Positions 54,581 to 63,750 of a DNA stretch of 64,000 nucleotides are shown here, piece after piece. The stretch is from Agreia sp. VKM Ac-1783. GTDB lineage: Bacteria > Actinomycetota > Actinomycetes > Actinomycetales > Microbacteriaceae. Position 1 is the stretch's first letter, and the number at the start of each line of letters is the position of its first letter. The position numbers were made by a program, and so were the translations under genes. The notes under the pieces were generated by a model. It had not been told where the DNA came from and did no database searches. It saw nothing but the letters and a program-made list of their open reading frames with translations. The stretch lies in the NCBI RefSeq assembly GCF_900177765.1, contig NZ_FXWI01000002.1, positions 806,001 through 870,000 on the forward strand. Direction: 5' to 3'.

Positions 54581-56242
54581 TTAGCGGGCCTTCACAGCAG
54601 GCATCGAGTCGGTGCGCGGCGTCGCGGCGACCTCGTCGGCACTCACGGCGACGATCGTGTCGGCGGGCGCATCCGACATCTGCTCGAGAGCCGTCTTGGT
54701 TCCGAGCGGCTTGGCCGGCAGGAATGCGATCGCGATCACGGTGACGATGGCGAGCGGGATGGCCAGCATGAAGACATCTCCGATCGCGTGGCCGTATGCC
54801 GACTCGACGATCACTCGCACGGGAGCCGGAAGGGAACTGACATCGGGAATCGCTCCGCCGCTGAGGCCCTGCGCCGCCTGCGCGCCGGCCGCACCGAGGC
54901 CCGTCAGGCCATCCTTCACGAACTGAGCGACCTGGGTGCCGAGAACCGCGCCCATGACAGAGACGCCGATCGTGCCTCCCAGGCTGCGGAAGAATGCGAC
55001 CGAGGCACTCGCCACGCCGAGCTGGCGCGGGTCTACGGAGTTCTGCACGACGAGCACGAGGTTTTGCATGACCATGCCCACACCGGAACCCATGATGAAC
55101 ATGAAGACTGCGACGAGAACGTAACTCGTGTCGTAGCGCAGGGTCGACATCAGCGAGACACCGATGGTGAGAAGGATCGAACCGACGACCATGTAGCGCT
55201 TCCAGGTACCGGTGCGGCTGATCAGCTGGCCGATGACGGTCGAGGAGACGAGCACGCCTCCGATCATGGGGATCGTCAGGAGGCCGGACTCGGTCGGGGT
55301 GGCGCCACGGGCCAACTGCATGTACTGACCGAGGAAGACGCTGGTGCCGAACATGGCGACGCCCACAGAGATGCTGGCGACGACAGCGAGAGTGAACGTG
55401 CGGTTCTTGAAGAGCGTCATCGGAATGATGGGCTCCTTCACGGTGAGCTCGACCCACACGGCGGCACCGAGCAGCGCGACGCTGCCGCCGACCATGAGGT
55501 AGGTCTGCCACGAGTTCCACTCGAAGTTGTTGCCCGCGAGGGTGACCCAGATGAGCAGCAGGGAGACACCGGCGGCGATCAGCACGGCGCCGAGGTAGTC
55601 GATGGTGACCTTCTTGCGCACCTTGGGAAGCTTCAGCGTCAGCTGCAGCACGATGATCGCGGCGACCGCGAAGGGAACGGCGATGTAGAAGTTCCAGCGC
55701 CATCCGATGGAGTCGGTGACGATGCCGCCGACCAGCGGTCCCCCGACAGTCGCGACAGCCATGACCGCACCGAGGAGCCCCATGTACTTTCCACGCTCCC
55801 GCGGGCTGATGATGTCGGCCATCACGACCTGAACGAGGGCGGTCAAACCGCCGGCGCCCAGCCCCTGGAGGACGCGGAAGAGAATCAGCGTTCCCGTTTC
55901 TTGCGAGAAGCCCGCAAGGATCGATCCGAGCGTGAAGATGACGAGGGAGATCTGGATGAGCAGCTTGCGGTTGGTGAGGTCGGCGAGCTTGCCCCAGATC
56001 GGCGTCGAGACGGTGGTAGCGAGCAGGGTCGCCGTCACCACCCACGTGAACGCGGCCTGATTGCCCTTGAGATCGCCGATGATCTTGGGCAATGAACTCG
56101 ACACGACCGTCGAGGCGAGAAGGGCGACGAACATACCGAGCAGGAGACCCGACAGGGCCTGCAGCGTCTGCCGTGGCGTCATGGATGGCCGCGCTGAAGC
56201 AGCGGCGCCGGGTTGGGACTCGGCCGTGGAGAGAGAAGACAA
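54581..56242 (-). CDS. MFS drug exporter, DHA2 family, 14 TM
   Basis: A 553-residue membrane protein with about 14 TM helices. Motifs: TLLATTVSTPIWGKLADLTNRKLL (motif A, in part), FRVLQGLGAGGLTALVQ, and the TM5 motif GAVMAVATVGGPLVGGIV. Long C-terminal cytoplasmic tail with acidic and Ala residues. Expected to export drugs or metabolites by proton antiport. GTG/ATG at 56242. Operator-like dyads lie upstream (56292-56326), between this gene and MarR 2. A second DHA2 exporter is at 9418. Confidence 0.9.
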   Translation of the reverse strand: MSSLSTAESQPGAAASARPSMTPRQTLQALSGLLLGMFVALLASTVVSSSLPKIIGDLKGNQAAFTWVVTATLLATTVSTPIWGKLADLTNRKLLIQISLVIFTLGSILAGFSQETGTLILFRVLQGLGAGGLTALVQVVMADIISPRERGKYMGLLGAVMAVATVGGPLVGGIVTDSIGWRWNFYIAVPFAVAAIIVLQLTLKLPKVRKKVTIDYLGAVLIAAGVSLLLIWVTLAGNNFEWNSWQTYLMVGGSVALLGAAVWVELTVKEPIIPMTLFKNRTFTLAVVASISVGVAMFGTSVFLGQYMQLARGATPTESGLLTIPMIGGVLVSSTVIGQLISRTGTWKRYMVVGSILLTIGVSLMSTLRYDTSYVLVAVFMFIMGSGVGMVMQNLVLVVQNSVDPRQLGVASASVAFFRSLGGTIGVSVMGAVLGTQVAQFVKDGLTGLGAAGAQAAQGLSGGAIPDVSSLPAPVRVIVESAYGHAIGDVFMLAIPLAIVTVIAIAFLPAKPLGTKTALEQMSDAPADTIVAVSADEVAATPRTDSMPAVKAR

Positions 56243-56291
56243 AGGGGCTCCTGAAAAAGAAAACTCCTCACCGCTCGTCGATGAGGAGAAA

Positions 56292-56326
56292 GTTGACTTG
56301 CGTCAACGATATCAAACTAGTTGATA
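56292..56326. promoter_or_regulatory. Two adjacent dyads, MarR-type operator candidates
   Basis: GTTGAC-TTGC-GTCAAC (56292-56307) and TATCAA-ACTAG-TTGATA (56310-56326), both perfect inverted repeats. They lie upstream of the exporter (start 56242) and downstream of MarR 2. The second dyad has the ATCAA/TTGAT half-sites common for MarR proteins. Either regulator could use them. Confidence 0.6.
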
Positions 56327-56335
56327 AAACACAAC

Positions 56336-56359
56336 GACCCCCGGATTTCTCCGAGGGTC
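56336..56359 (-). terminator. Terminator after MarR 2
   Basis: On the minus strand: a 10-bp stem (GACCCTCGGA with TCCGGGGGTC, one G-T pair), GAAA tetraloop, followed by GTTGTGTTTTATC. 24 bp after the stop of the MarR gene at 56384. Confidence 0.8.
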
Positions 56360-56383
56360 GGTGCACGTCGTCTGACTTTCAGA

Positions 56384-56836
56384 TCAGGCGGCGACGACCT
56401 CACTGCGCACCGCGATGCTGCATTCGAGGAGATCGACCGTGCGCTGGAGCACGGCGACGTCGTCGGGATCGAGCTCTTCGAAGAGGGGCTCCAGCGTGGA
56501 ACCGAGGCGATCGCGCCAGTCGGCCAGAGCGCGCTGACCCTTCGGAGCGACGGCGATCTGCCACGCGCGCGCATCCGTGGTGTCTGCGATGCGCTTGATC
56601 CACTCCAGCTCGTTGAGATTCGCAACGATCTTGGTCATGGTGGGCTGGCTGACCCGGCTGTGCTTGGCGAGTTCGCCGAGACGCATGGGGCCGAAAGAGG
56701 TGAGCACGCTGAGCGTGCGCCAGGTGGCAGGAGACGTAGAATCGCCGGTGGCCTGCGCAGCGAGGCGGGTAAGACGGTGGGTGACCGATACGAGGTCGCC
56801 GAGAATGGTGCTGAGTTCGCTGTTCACTTGATTCAT
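56384..56836 (-). CDS. MarR-family regulator 2
   Basis: A 150-residue MarR protein: MRLGELAKHSRVSQPTMTKIVANL helix-turn-helix (about 51-74), wing IADTTDARAWQIAVAPKG. Starts 19 bp after hisS on the same strand and ends in a terminator. Its relation to hisS is probably accidental; the dyads beyond its terminator suggest a link to the exporter at 54581. Confidence 0.87.
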   Translation of the reverse strand: MNQVNSELSTILGDLVSVTHRLTRLAAQATGDSTSPATWRTLSVLTSFGPMRLGELAKHSRVSQPTMTKIVANLNELEWIKRIADTTDARAWQIAVAPKGQRALADWRDRLGSTLEPLFEELDPDDVAVLQRTVDLLECSIAVRSEVVAA

Positions 56837-56855
56837 TGTATAGCCCAGCTATGCT

Positions 56856-58139
56856 CTAGTGCCCCAGCGACCGGAATGTCAGGTCTGCGGACCGTTCGAC
56901 TCCGGGCTGCACGGATGCGACACGCGCAAAACCGGCAGCGCTGAGTCGCTCGAGCTGGAGCTTGGCGTTCTTGGCCTTGCGCTCCAGCCGCACCCGAGAA
57001 CCGGATGCGATCAGCTCGGTCTTCAGGGACTGCAACAGCACCGCAGATGCCGCCGCATCGTGCAGCACCACGACCGAGTCGGTCGCCTGCTCGTCGGGCA
57101 GATCGACGAGATCGACGATGCGCTCGAAGCCGATCGAGAATCCGACCGCGGGAACATCAGTTCCGAGGAACCGTCCGATCATGCCGTCGTAGCGACCGCC
57201 CCCGCCCAGAGAGAACGAGAAGTCGGGGTGAGCGATCTCGAAGATGGTGCCCGTGTAGTAGCCCATGCCTCGAACCAGGAACGGGTCGAAGTGGATGCGA
57301 CCGGCATCCAGCGCGTCGCCGATGGACGAGAGCTGAGCGATCACGTCTGCGTCGATGCCCTCGGGCAACGACCGTGCGATGGCGTCGCGCCCGAAGGCCG
57401 GTGCCGTTCCGGCATCCGGGCGCAGGAAGAATGCCTCGAGCGCATCGGTCGCCTCGGCCAGCTGGGGAGCCTTGGTGCGCAGTTCGGCGACGACGCCCTC
57501 GGTGCCGATCTTGTCGATCTTGTCGATGACGATGAGAACGAAGTCGTGCTGATCTGCCGGGAAACCGAAGAGGTCGAGCATGCCGATGAGCAGACGCCGG
57601 TCGTTGATGCGCACCGTGCAGCCCTGGAGACCCAGAGCGTCGAGAGTCGAGAGCGTCGCCGAGATCAGTTCGACCTCCGCCAACGAGGAGGCATCGCCGA
57701 TGATGTCGATGTCGCACTGCATGAACTGGCGGTAGCGGCCCTTCTGCGGGCGCTCCGCTCGCCAGACCGGCGCGATCTGCACGCTGCGGAATACCGGCGG
57801 CAGCTCTGCGCGATGCGTGGCGTAGAACCGTGCGAGCGGAACGGTGAGGTCGAAGCGCAGCCCGAGATCGGCCAGAACCTGGGCGTCGTCGCTCTGTGCC
57901 GCCGCATCGAGGTCGCTCTGCTCGATGCCTCGCTTCAGCACGCTGAACGACAGCTTCTCGTTGTCGCCGCCGAGACCCGAGTGAAGGCGCTGGATGTCTT
58001 CCATGACAGGAGTTTCGATCTCGTCGAAACCGTGAGCCGAGTAGCTGCGTCGGATCACACCGAGCGCGTGCTCCCTCTTGGCCTTCTCGCCGGGGAGAAA
58101 ATCGCGCATGCCACGGGGAGGAGTTACTGCAGAAGCCAT
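56856..58139 (-). CDS. hisS: Histidyl-tRNA synthetase
   Basis: A 427-residue class II aminoacyl-tRNA synthetase attaching histidine to tRNA-His. Motif 1 region PPRGMRDFLP near the start, motif 2 FRSVQIAPVWRAERPQKGRYRQF (in part), the His-A loop around RYDGMIGRF and motif 3 VGFSIGFERI. C-terminal anticodon-binding domain about 330-427. 9 bp downstream of mazG in the mfd-mazG-hisS run. Confidence 0.95.
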   Translation of the reverse strand: MASAVTPPRGMRDFLPGEKAKREHALGVIRRSYSAHGFDEIETPVMEDIQRLHSGLGGDNEKLSFSVLKRGIEQSDLDAAAQSDDAQVLADLGLRFDLTVPLARFYATHRAELPPVFRSVQIAPVWRAERPQKGRYRQFMQCDIDIIGDASSLAEVELISATLSTLDALGLQGCTVRINDRRLLIGMLDLFGFPADQHDFVLIVIDKIDKIGTEGVVAELRTKAPQLAEATDALEAFFLRPDAGTAPAFGRDAIARSLPEGIDADVIAQLSSIGDALDAGRIHFDPFLVRGMGYYTGTIFEIAHPDFSFSLGGGGRYDGMIGRFLGTDVPAVGFSIGFERIVDLVDLPDEQATDSVVVLHDAAASAVLLQSLKTELIASGSRVRLERKAKNAKLQLERLSAAGFARVASVQPGVERSADLTFRSLGH

Positions 58140-58148
58140 TGTTCGATT

Positions 58149-58805
58149 CTATTGACCGCCGGCATGCGTCTCGGCATCGCGGATCTCACCCTGGAGGTCG
58201 CGGAGTGCGGATCGGAGAGCGCGCTCCGCGTCGAGGCCCTGAGCCTTGGCCGACGCGACGATGGCCAGGAGCAGCCCGCCGAGCTCGTCTTCGGTCTGCA
58301 TCGGGGTCGCCGCGATCGCCTCTTTGTCGAGGACGCCGACCTTCTGTGCCCGCCCGATGACCTTGTCAGCGAGCGCCAGTGCGGGCATGCCCTGCGGTAT
58401 TCCGTCGAGCACGCTGGTGCGCCCCGGCTTCTCGACGGCCTTCAGCTCGTCCCAGACGGCTACGACATCGTCGGCCGTATGAGCGACTGCGTCGCCGAAC
58501 ACGTGCGGATGCCGGCCGACCATCTTGGCGGTCATACGCTCGGCGACGACCTCGATATCGAAGTCCTCACCGGGAGTGTGGGCGGCGAGGTCGGCGTGGA
58601 ACAGCACCTGGTAGAGCACGTCTCCCAGCTCTTCGATGATGTCGTCGCGCGTGCCTGCTTCGAGCGCTTCGATCAGCTCGTAGCTCTCTTCGACGAGGTA
58701 CTGCACGAGCGACTCGTGCGTCTGATCCGCGTCCCACGCGCATCCGCCCGGTCCGCGCAACCGGGCGACGGTGCGCACGAGCTCGTCGAGCTTGGGGTAC
58801 GTCAT
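58149..58805 (-). CDS. mazG: MazG nucleoside triphosphate pyrophosphohydrolase
   Basis: A 218-residue all-alpha NTP pyrophosphatase, which hydrolyses NTPs to NMP and PPi, limiting (p)ppGpp effects and clearing abnormal nucleotides. Metal-binding motifs: EESYELIEAL (ExxE) and EELGDVLYQVLFHADL (ExxD), with RLRGPGGCAWDADQTHESL at the N-terminus. ATG 58805 overlaps the mfd stop (ATGA); the longer frame to 58871 runs into mfd. Shorter than E. coli MazG (263). Confidence 0.93.
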   Translation of the reverse strand: MTYPKLDELVRTVARLRGPGGCAWDADQTHESLVQYLVEESYELIEALEAGTRDDIIEELGDVLYQVLFHADLAAHTPGEDFDIEVVAERMTAKMVGRHPHVFGDAVAHTADDVVAVWDELKAVEKPGRTSVLDGIPQGMPALALADKVIGRAQKVGVLDKEAIAATPMQTEDELGGLLLAIVASAKAQGLDAERALRSALRDLQGEIRDAETHAGGQ

Positions 58806-61800
58806 GACTGCTTCTCGCTCTCTGCCAGCACCGGCGCGGGGAAGAGCGCGGTGAGCACGCTCTTCGTCCACTCGATGAGGGCGGCGTCTTCGAGAACCGC
58901 GCCGTCGATGACGGGCAGCGGGATGGAGACGGCGCCGGCCTGAGCGAAGTACTTGGCGTCGGGGTACATGCGGCGCATGCGCACCTGGATCGAGTCGGGA
59001 AGATCGGCCGGCGCGAGGCGCAGATTCGACCCCATGGTGACGACCTCGCCGAGCCCGGACTTCTGGGCCTGACGGCGTAGTCGTGACACGGCGACGAGGT
59101 TGGCCACCTGCTCGGGCGGCTGTCCGTAGCGGTCGGTGAGCTCCTCGATGACGAGGTCGATCTGCTCGTCGTTCGACGTGGGCGAACTCGCCGTCGACAG
59201 CTTCTGATAAGCCTCGAGGCGCAGCCGCTCACTGTCGACGTAGTCGTCGGGGATGTGCGCATCGACGGGAAGCTCGAGCCGCAGCTCGGTCTGGCCCTCG
59301 GCGACGTCTCCTCGGAAGGTCGATACGGCCTCGCCGATCATGCGCAGATAGAGGTCGAAGCCGACGCCGGCGATGTGCCCGGACTGCTCTCCGCCCAGGA
59401 GATTTCCGGCGCCTCTGATCTCGAGGTCTTTGAGAGCGACCTGGATGCCCGAGCCGAGCTCGTTGTTGGCCGCCAGGGTGGTGAGCCGGTCGTTCGCCAG
59501 GTCGGTGAGCGGCTTGTGCTCGTCATAGAGGAGGTAGGCGTAGGCGCGCTCGCGCCCGCGTCCTACGCGGCCTCGCAACTGGTGGAGCTGGCTCAGACCG
59601 TACTTGTCGGCGCGGTCGACGATCAGCGTATTGGCGTTGGCGATGTCGAGCCCGGTCTCGATGATCGTGGTCGACACGAGCACGTCGAACTTGCGCTCCC
59701 AGAAGTCGACGATCACCTGTTCGAGCTGGTGTTCGCCGAGCTGGCCGTGGGCGACACCGATGCGTGCTTCGGGAACGAGCTCGGCGAGCTGGGCCGCGAC
59801 CTTGTTGATGCTCGAGACCCGGTTGTGTACGAAGAAGACCTGGCCTTCGCGCAGCAGCTCGCGGCGGATCGCCGCTCCGACCTGCTTGTCGGAATAGGGG
59901 CCGACGAAGGTGAGGATCGGATGCCGGTCTTCGGGAGGGGTGGCGAGCGTCGACATCTCACGGATGCCGGTGACCGCCATCTCGAGCGTGCGCGGAATAG
60001 GCGTGGCGCTCATCGAGAGGATGTCGACGTTGGTCTTGAGCTTCTTCAGCGCGTCTTTGTGTTCGACTCCGAAGCGCTGCTCCTCGTCGATGATCATCAG
60101 GCCGAGGTCTTTGAAGCCGATGTTCTCCGACAGCAGTCGGTGCGTCGCGATCACCACGTCGACCGTGCCGTCTTTCATGCCGGCGATCGTCTCTTTCGAC
60201 TCCTTCTCTGTCTGGAATCTGCTCAGCGGCCGCAGATGCACAGGGAAGCCGGCGAAGCGCTCCTGGAAGGTCTCGAGGTGCTGACGAACGAGAAGCGTCG
60301 TCGGAACGAGCACAGCGACCTGCTTGCCGTCTTGTACCGCCTTGAATGCCGCCCGCACCGCGACCTCTGTCTTTCCGAAACCGACGTCGCCCGACAGGAG
60401 CCTGTCCATGGGAATGGGCCGCTCCATGTCGGCCTTCACCTCGTCGATGACAGTGAGCTGATCAGGGGTCTCGGCGAACGGGAACGCCTCTTCGAGCTCG
60501 CGTTGCCAGGGGGTGTCGGGGCCGAACGCATGCCCCTTCGACGCCATGCGGGCCGAGTACAGCTTGACGAGCTCGACCGCGATGTCGCGGACGGCCTTGC
60601 GCGCCTTGCCCTTTGCCGCGGACCAGTCGCTGCCGCCCATCTTCGACAGCCCGGGGGCCTCACCGCCGACGTAGCGGGAGAGCATGTCGAGCTGGTCGGT
60701 GGGCACGTAGAGCTTGTCGCCGGGATATCCGCGCTTCGACGGCGCGTACTCGATGACGAGGTACTCACGCGTGGTCTTGATGGGGTTTCGGCCACCCGAC
60801 TTGACCTCGCGCTGGGTCAGCTCGATGAACTTACCGATGCCGTGGGTGGTGTGAACGACGTAGTCGCCCTGCTTGAGCTGCAGCGGGTCGACCACGTTGC
60901 GCCGTCGAGAGGCCAGTTTCTTGACCTGGCGCGAGTCGTACCCGACCGTTCGACCGTAGAACTCGGACTCCGCGATGAGTGCCAGCTTGATCTCGGGCAA
61001 CTGAAAGCCATGGTCGACCGTGGCTTTCAGGAGATAGGCGATGCCGGGCTCGGCGTCTGCCGGGAACAGCTCGACGACACGGGCCGCGATCTCATTCTCG
61101 GCCAGGACATCGGCGGCGCGCTCGACGAGCCCGGCGCCCTGAGCCACGACCGCGACGGTCCACCCGTCGGCCACGAGCCCCCGCACGTGCTCGATCGCGC
61201 CGTCGACGTTGCCCTGGAAGCTCGGCACCGGGTCGGCCTCGATGCGCACCGTGAGATGCTCCTCGATGTCGCGGTGCTCCGGCAGAACCTCGATGAGACC
61301 GTCGGCTGCTCCCGGAGCGGACTGGAACGTCGAGAGCGTCCACCACGCACGGTCGGGGCCGGCCGCGGCCCGCAGCTCGTTGAGGGTGATGAACTCGCCG
61401 CTGGTCAGGTCGATCGGTGCTTCGGCCCCGGCTGTCGCGGCGGTCCACGCCGCCGCGAGGAACTCACGGTTCGTCTCGGCGAGGCTGACCGCGCGACTGG
61501 CGACCTTCTCGGGCGAGAGCACGGCGATGGCCGAGCCCTTCGGCAGGTAGTGCGCGACGGTGACCAGCCGATCGAGCAGTGCCGGAGCGAGAGACTCCAT
61601 GCCCTCGACCGGGATTCCTTCGGCGATTTTCGCGAGCAGTCCTGCGATGCTCGGGAACTCGTGCTGCATCTCTCTGGCACGCTGGCGCACAGCGTCGGAG
61701 AGCAGGAGTTCACGGCTGGGCGGAAGGTCGACCGACTCGACCGGTGTGTCGAGAGAGCGCTGGTCGGCGACGGAGAAGGCACGGATCGTCTCGACCTCGT

Positions 61801-62413
61801 CGCCGAAGAAGTCGACCCGGTAGGGGTGCTCGGCGATGGGAGGGAAGACATCGAGGATGCCGCCGCGCACCGCATACTCGCCGCGGCGCGTGACCATGTC
61901 GACACGCGAGTACGCGAGGTTCACCAGGTCGAGCGACAGCCGCGCAAGGTCGTGCCCACGCGCGCCCGCGACGAGATGGATGGGCTCGAGATCGGCGAGG
62001 TTGTCAGCGAGAGGCTGCAGGGCGGCACGCACTGACGCGACGACGACGAGCGGCTTCTTGCCGTTCCAGGTCGAAAGTCGACGCAGCGCGTCGATTCTCT
62101 TGCCGACGATCTCGGCGCTGGGGCTGAGTCGCTCGTGTGGCAGCGTCTCCCACGCGGGGAACTCGACGATCTCGGCCTCGGGAGTCATCGAGGCCAGAGT
62201 TCCCCTGAGCATCTCCGACTCTCGTCCGGTGGCCGTGACCACGAGCAGAGCCTGCGGCAGACCATTCGCCCCGCGCTGGCTGAGAAGGCCCGCGAGCAGC
62301 GGAGCACGAAGCCCCTCGGTCAGGGAGAAGTCGACGTCGCGCGCAGCATACGCAAGGGCGTTGTCGAACGTGGAGGCGCGCGAAAGCGCGTGAGTCAAGC
62401 CCTGAAGGATCAC
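58802..62413 (-). CDS. mfd: Transcription-repair coupling factor Mfd
   Basis: A 1203-residue DNA translocase that removes stalled RNA polymerase from damaged DNA and recruits UvrA. UvrB-like N-terminal region (about 1-350), RNA-polymerase-interacting domain (DYVVHTTHGIGKFIEL region, about 500-570), translocase with Walker A GDVGFGKTEVAVRAAF (near 660), DEEQRFG Walker B, and TRG and C-terminal domains (RGRVGRGRERAYAYLLY; DRYGQPPEQVANLV). Length fits the family. GTG 62413 start; the ribosome site is weak. First gene of the mfd-mazG-hisS run. Confidence 0.97.
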   Translation of the reverse strand: MILQGLTHALSRASTFDNALAYAARDVDFSLTEGLRAPLLAGLLSQRGANGLPQALLVVTATGRESEMLRGTLASMTPEAEIVEFPAWETLPHERLSPSAEIVGKRIDALRRLSTWNGKKPLVVVASVRAALQPLADNLADLEPIHLVAGARGHDLARLSLDLVNLAYSRVDMVTRRGEYAVRGGILDVFPPIAEHPYRVDFFGDEVETIRAFSVADQRSLDTPVESVDLPPSRELLLSDAVRQRAREMQHEFPSIAGLLAKIAEGIPVEGMESLAPALLDRLVTVAHYLPKGSAIAVLSPEKVASRAVSLAETNREFLAAAWTAATAGAEAPIDLTSGEFITLNELRAAAGPDRAWWTLSTFQSAPGAADGLIEVLPEHRDIEEHLTVRIEADPVPSFQGNVDGAIEHVRGLVADGWTVAVVAQGAGLVERAADVLAENEIAARVVELFPADAEPGIAYLLKATVDHGFQLPEIKLALIAESEFYGRTVGYDSRQVKKLASRRRNVVDPLQLKQGDYVVHTTHGIGKFIELTQREVKSGGRNPIKTTREYLVIEYAPSKRGYPGDKLYVPTDQLDMLSRYVGGEAPGLSKMGGSDWSAAKGKARKAVRDIAVELVKLYSARMASKGHAFGPDTPWQRELEEAFPFAETPDQLTVIDEVKADMERPIPMDRLLSGDVGFGKTEVAVRAAFKAVQDGKQVAVLVPTTLLVRQHLETFQERFAGFPVHLRPLSRFQTEKESKETIAGMKDGTVDVVIATHRLLSENIGFKDLGLMIIDEEQRFGVEHKDALKKLKTNVDILSMSATPIPRTLEMAVTGIREMSTLATPPEDRHPILTFVGPYSDKQVGAAIRRELLREGQVFFVHNRVSSINKVAAQLAELVPEARIGVAHGQLGEHQLEQVIVDFWERKFDVLVSTTIIETGLDIANANTLIVDRADKYGLSQLHQLRGRVGRGRERAYAYLLYDEHKPLTDLANDRLTTLAANNELGSGIQVALKDLEIRGAGNLLGGEQSGHIAGVGFDLYLRMIGEAVSTFRGDVAEGQTELRLELPVDAHIPDDYVDSERLRLEAYQKLSTASSPTSNDEQIDLVIEELTDRYGQPPEQVANLVAVSRLRRQAQKSGLGEVVTMGSNLRLAPADLPDSIQVRMRRMYPDAKYFAQAGAVSIPLPVIDGAVLEDAALIEWTKSVLTALFPAPVLAESEKQS

Positions 62414-62505
62414 CGTGCAAGCTTACGCGGGCCCACCGACAGGCGCCCCTGGCGCCGGTAGAGTTCCTAGGGACTCACTCTGCCCGAACCGTTCTGAGGA
62501 CTCCC

Positions 62506-63108
62506 GTGTCGCACGTTCCCCCCATCGAACCATCCGAGCCCGCTCGTGACGAGCGCCCGCGGCCACGCTATGGCGAGTACGCGCCCGCGTCGCAGAACCC
62601 TCCCGTCGAGGCTGTCGAGTCGGTCGCCGCACCCACGAGCACCGCCGCAGAGTCCCAGCCTTTCGCCGCCTCGACGTTCACGCCGTCGTCCGCCATCTTC
62701 CACAACGCTCCCCCGGCGAAGCCGAAGACGCTCGGAGTCGTGGCGTTCGTCGCCGGCCTCGTCGTGCTCCTGTTCGCTGTCGTGCTCTCGGTCGTCGGAG
62801 GTCTCGCCTTCGCGCCCATCGCGGGCAAGGCGATCACCGCCGGAGGCACGATCGACCAGACCGTCATCAACAGCAGCGATCCGGGCATCGCTGCTTTCGG
62901 TGTGCTCAGCACGGCGTTCTTCATCGGAGGAACAGTGCTCGGACTGTGGGCCCTCGTACAGGGCCTGATCGCCACGATCAAGAAACGCGGCAGGGCATTC
63001 GGGATCGTGGCCATGGCCCTCTCGGTCGCCACGCCCGTGATCTCGTTCGTCGTGTTCTACGCCGTGACGTTCGCCTCGGCTCCGGAGATCTTCAGCAACG
63101 TCGGCTGA
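62506..63108 (+). CDS. Small membrane protein, DUF4190-like
   Basis: A 200-residue protein: a polar Pro/Ser-rich N-terminus (about 1-75), then three to four hydrophobic segments (VVAFVAGLVVLLFAVVLSVV; ISAAFFIGGTVLGLWALVQG-like; FGIVAMALSVATPVISFVVFY). This layout resembles the DUF4190 type of small membrane proteins in actinobacteria. Function unknown. GTG 62506 start, divergent from mfd. Its stop is 26 bp from the convergent pth stop. Confidence 0.75.
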   Translation: MSHVPPIEPSEPARDERPRPRYGEYAPASQNPPVEAVESVAAPTSTAAESQPFAASTFTPSSAIFHNAPPAKPKTLGVVAFVAGLVVLLFAVVLSVVGGLAFAPIAGKAITAGGTIDQTVINSSDPGIAAFGVLSTAFFIGGTVLGLWALVQGLIATIKKRGRAFGIVAMALSVATPVISFVVFYAVTFASAPEIFSNVG

Positions 63109-63134
63109 TCTGCCGCATCAAGCCGGTAAATGCC

Positions 63135-63719
63135 TCAGACAGGCGAGTGAAACTGCTGCTGCGCGGCCGTCAGACCGTCGTCGGCGATCTTCTCGACCGC
63201 GTCCGCGGCATCCACGAGCAGATTGGGAAGCACCTGACGCTCGGCGGCAGAGAAGTCCCGCAGCACGAAGTCGGCCGCATCCATTCGACCGGGCGGCCGA
63301 CCCACACCGACCCGCACGCGGATGAAATCGGGCGTGCCTGCGGCGCTGATGATGTCTCTGATGCCGTTGTGACCACCCGGACCTCCCCCCGACTTCAGCC
63401 GGAGAGTGTCGAACGGAATGTCGAGTTCGTCGTGCACCACGATGAGCCTCGACGGCTCGAGACTGTAGAAGTTGAGAAGTTGGGAGACCGGGCCGCCCGA
63501 GTTATTCATGAACGAATTGGGTTTGGCGAGAATCAGCTTCGGCCCGCCGGGGCGCAGAAACCCCTCGGCGACCGTGGAGTTCGTCTTGTGTTTGCCGAAC
63601 TTCGCGCCGTTTCGGGCGGCCAGTTCGGCGAGGACCATCTGGCCCACATTGTGCCTATTGCCAGCGTAGCCGGGCCCGGGATTCCCGAGCCCGGCTACGA
63701 GCCAGACGTTGTCAGACAG
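63135..63719 (-). CDS. pth: Peptidyl-tRNA hydrolase, apparent CTG start
   Basis: A 194-residue enzyme, the same length as E. coli Pth, that frees tRNA from peptidyl-tRNA dropped by ribosomes. Key residues are all present: Asn in GLGNPG, His in GNRHNVGQM, Asp in VHDELDIP and Asn in KPNSFMNNSG. To include GLGNPG the frame must start upstream of the first ATG; an in-frame TGA lies 9 bases before CTG 63719, leaving CTG the best start, with GAGG at 7-nt spacing. ACG codons are the other candidates. 31 bp after the L25 stop. Confidence 0.9.
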   Translation of the reverse strand: MSDNVWLVAGLGNPGPGYAGNRHNVGQMVLAELAARNGAKFGKHKTNSTVAEGFLRPGGPKLILAKPNSFMNNSGGPVSQLLNFYSLEPSRLIVVHDELDIPFDTLRLKSGGGPGGHNGIRDIISAAGTPDFIRVRVGVGRPPGRMDAADFVLRDFSAAERQVLPNLLVDAADAVEKIADDGLTAAQQQFHSPV

Positions 63720-63750
63720 CGTCGTGCCTCACGTATTCCGTTGAACGGTG

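Noticed and set aside
56859-58943. 694-codon plus-strand frame opposite hisS and mazG
   Set aside because: Both minus-strand genes have complete family motifs; the plus frame is a GC-bias artefact.
59255-62035. 926-codon open frame on the plus strand
   Set aside because: It is the antisense of mfd, whose motifs are unmistakable; the translation is Arg/Asp/Glu/Val-rich in the manner of high-GC shadow frames.
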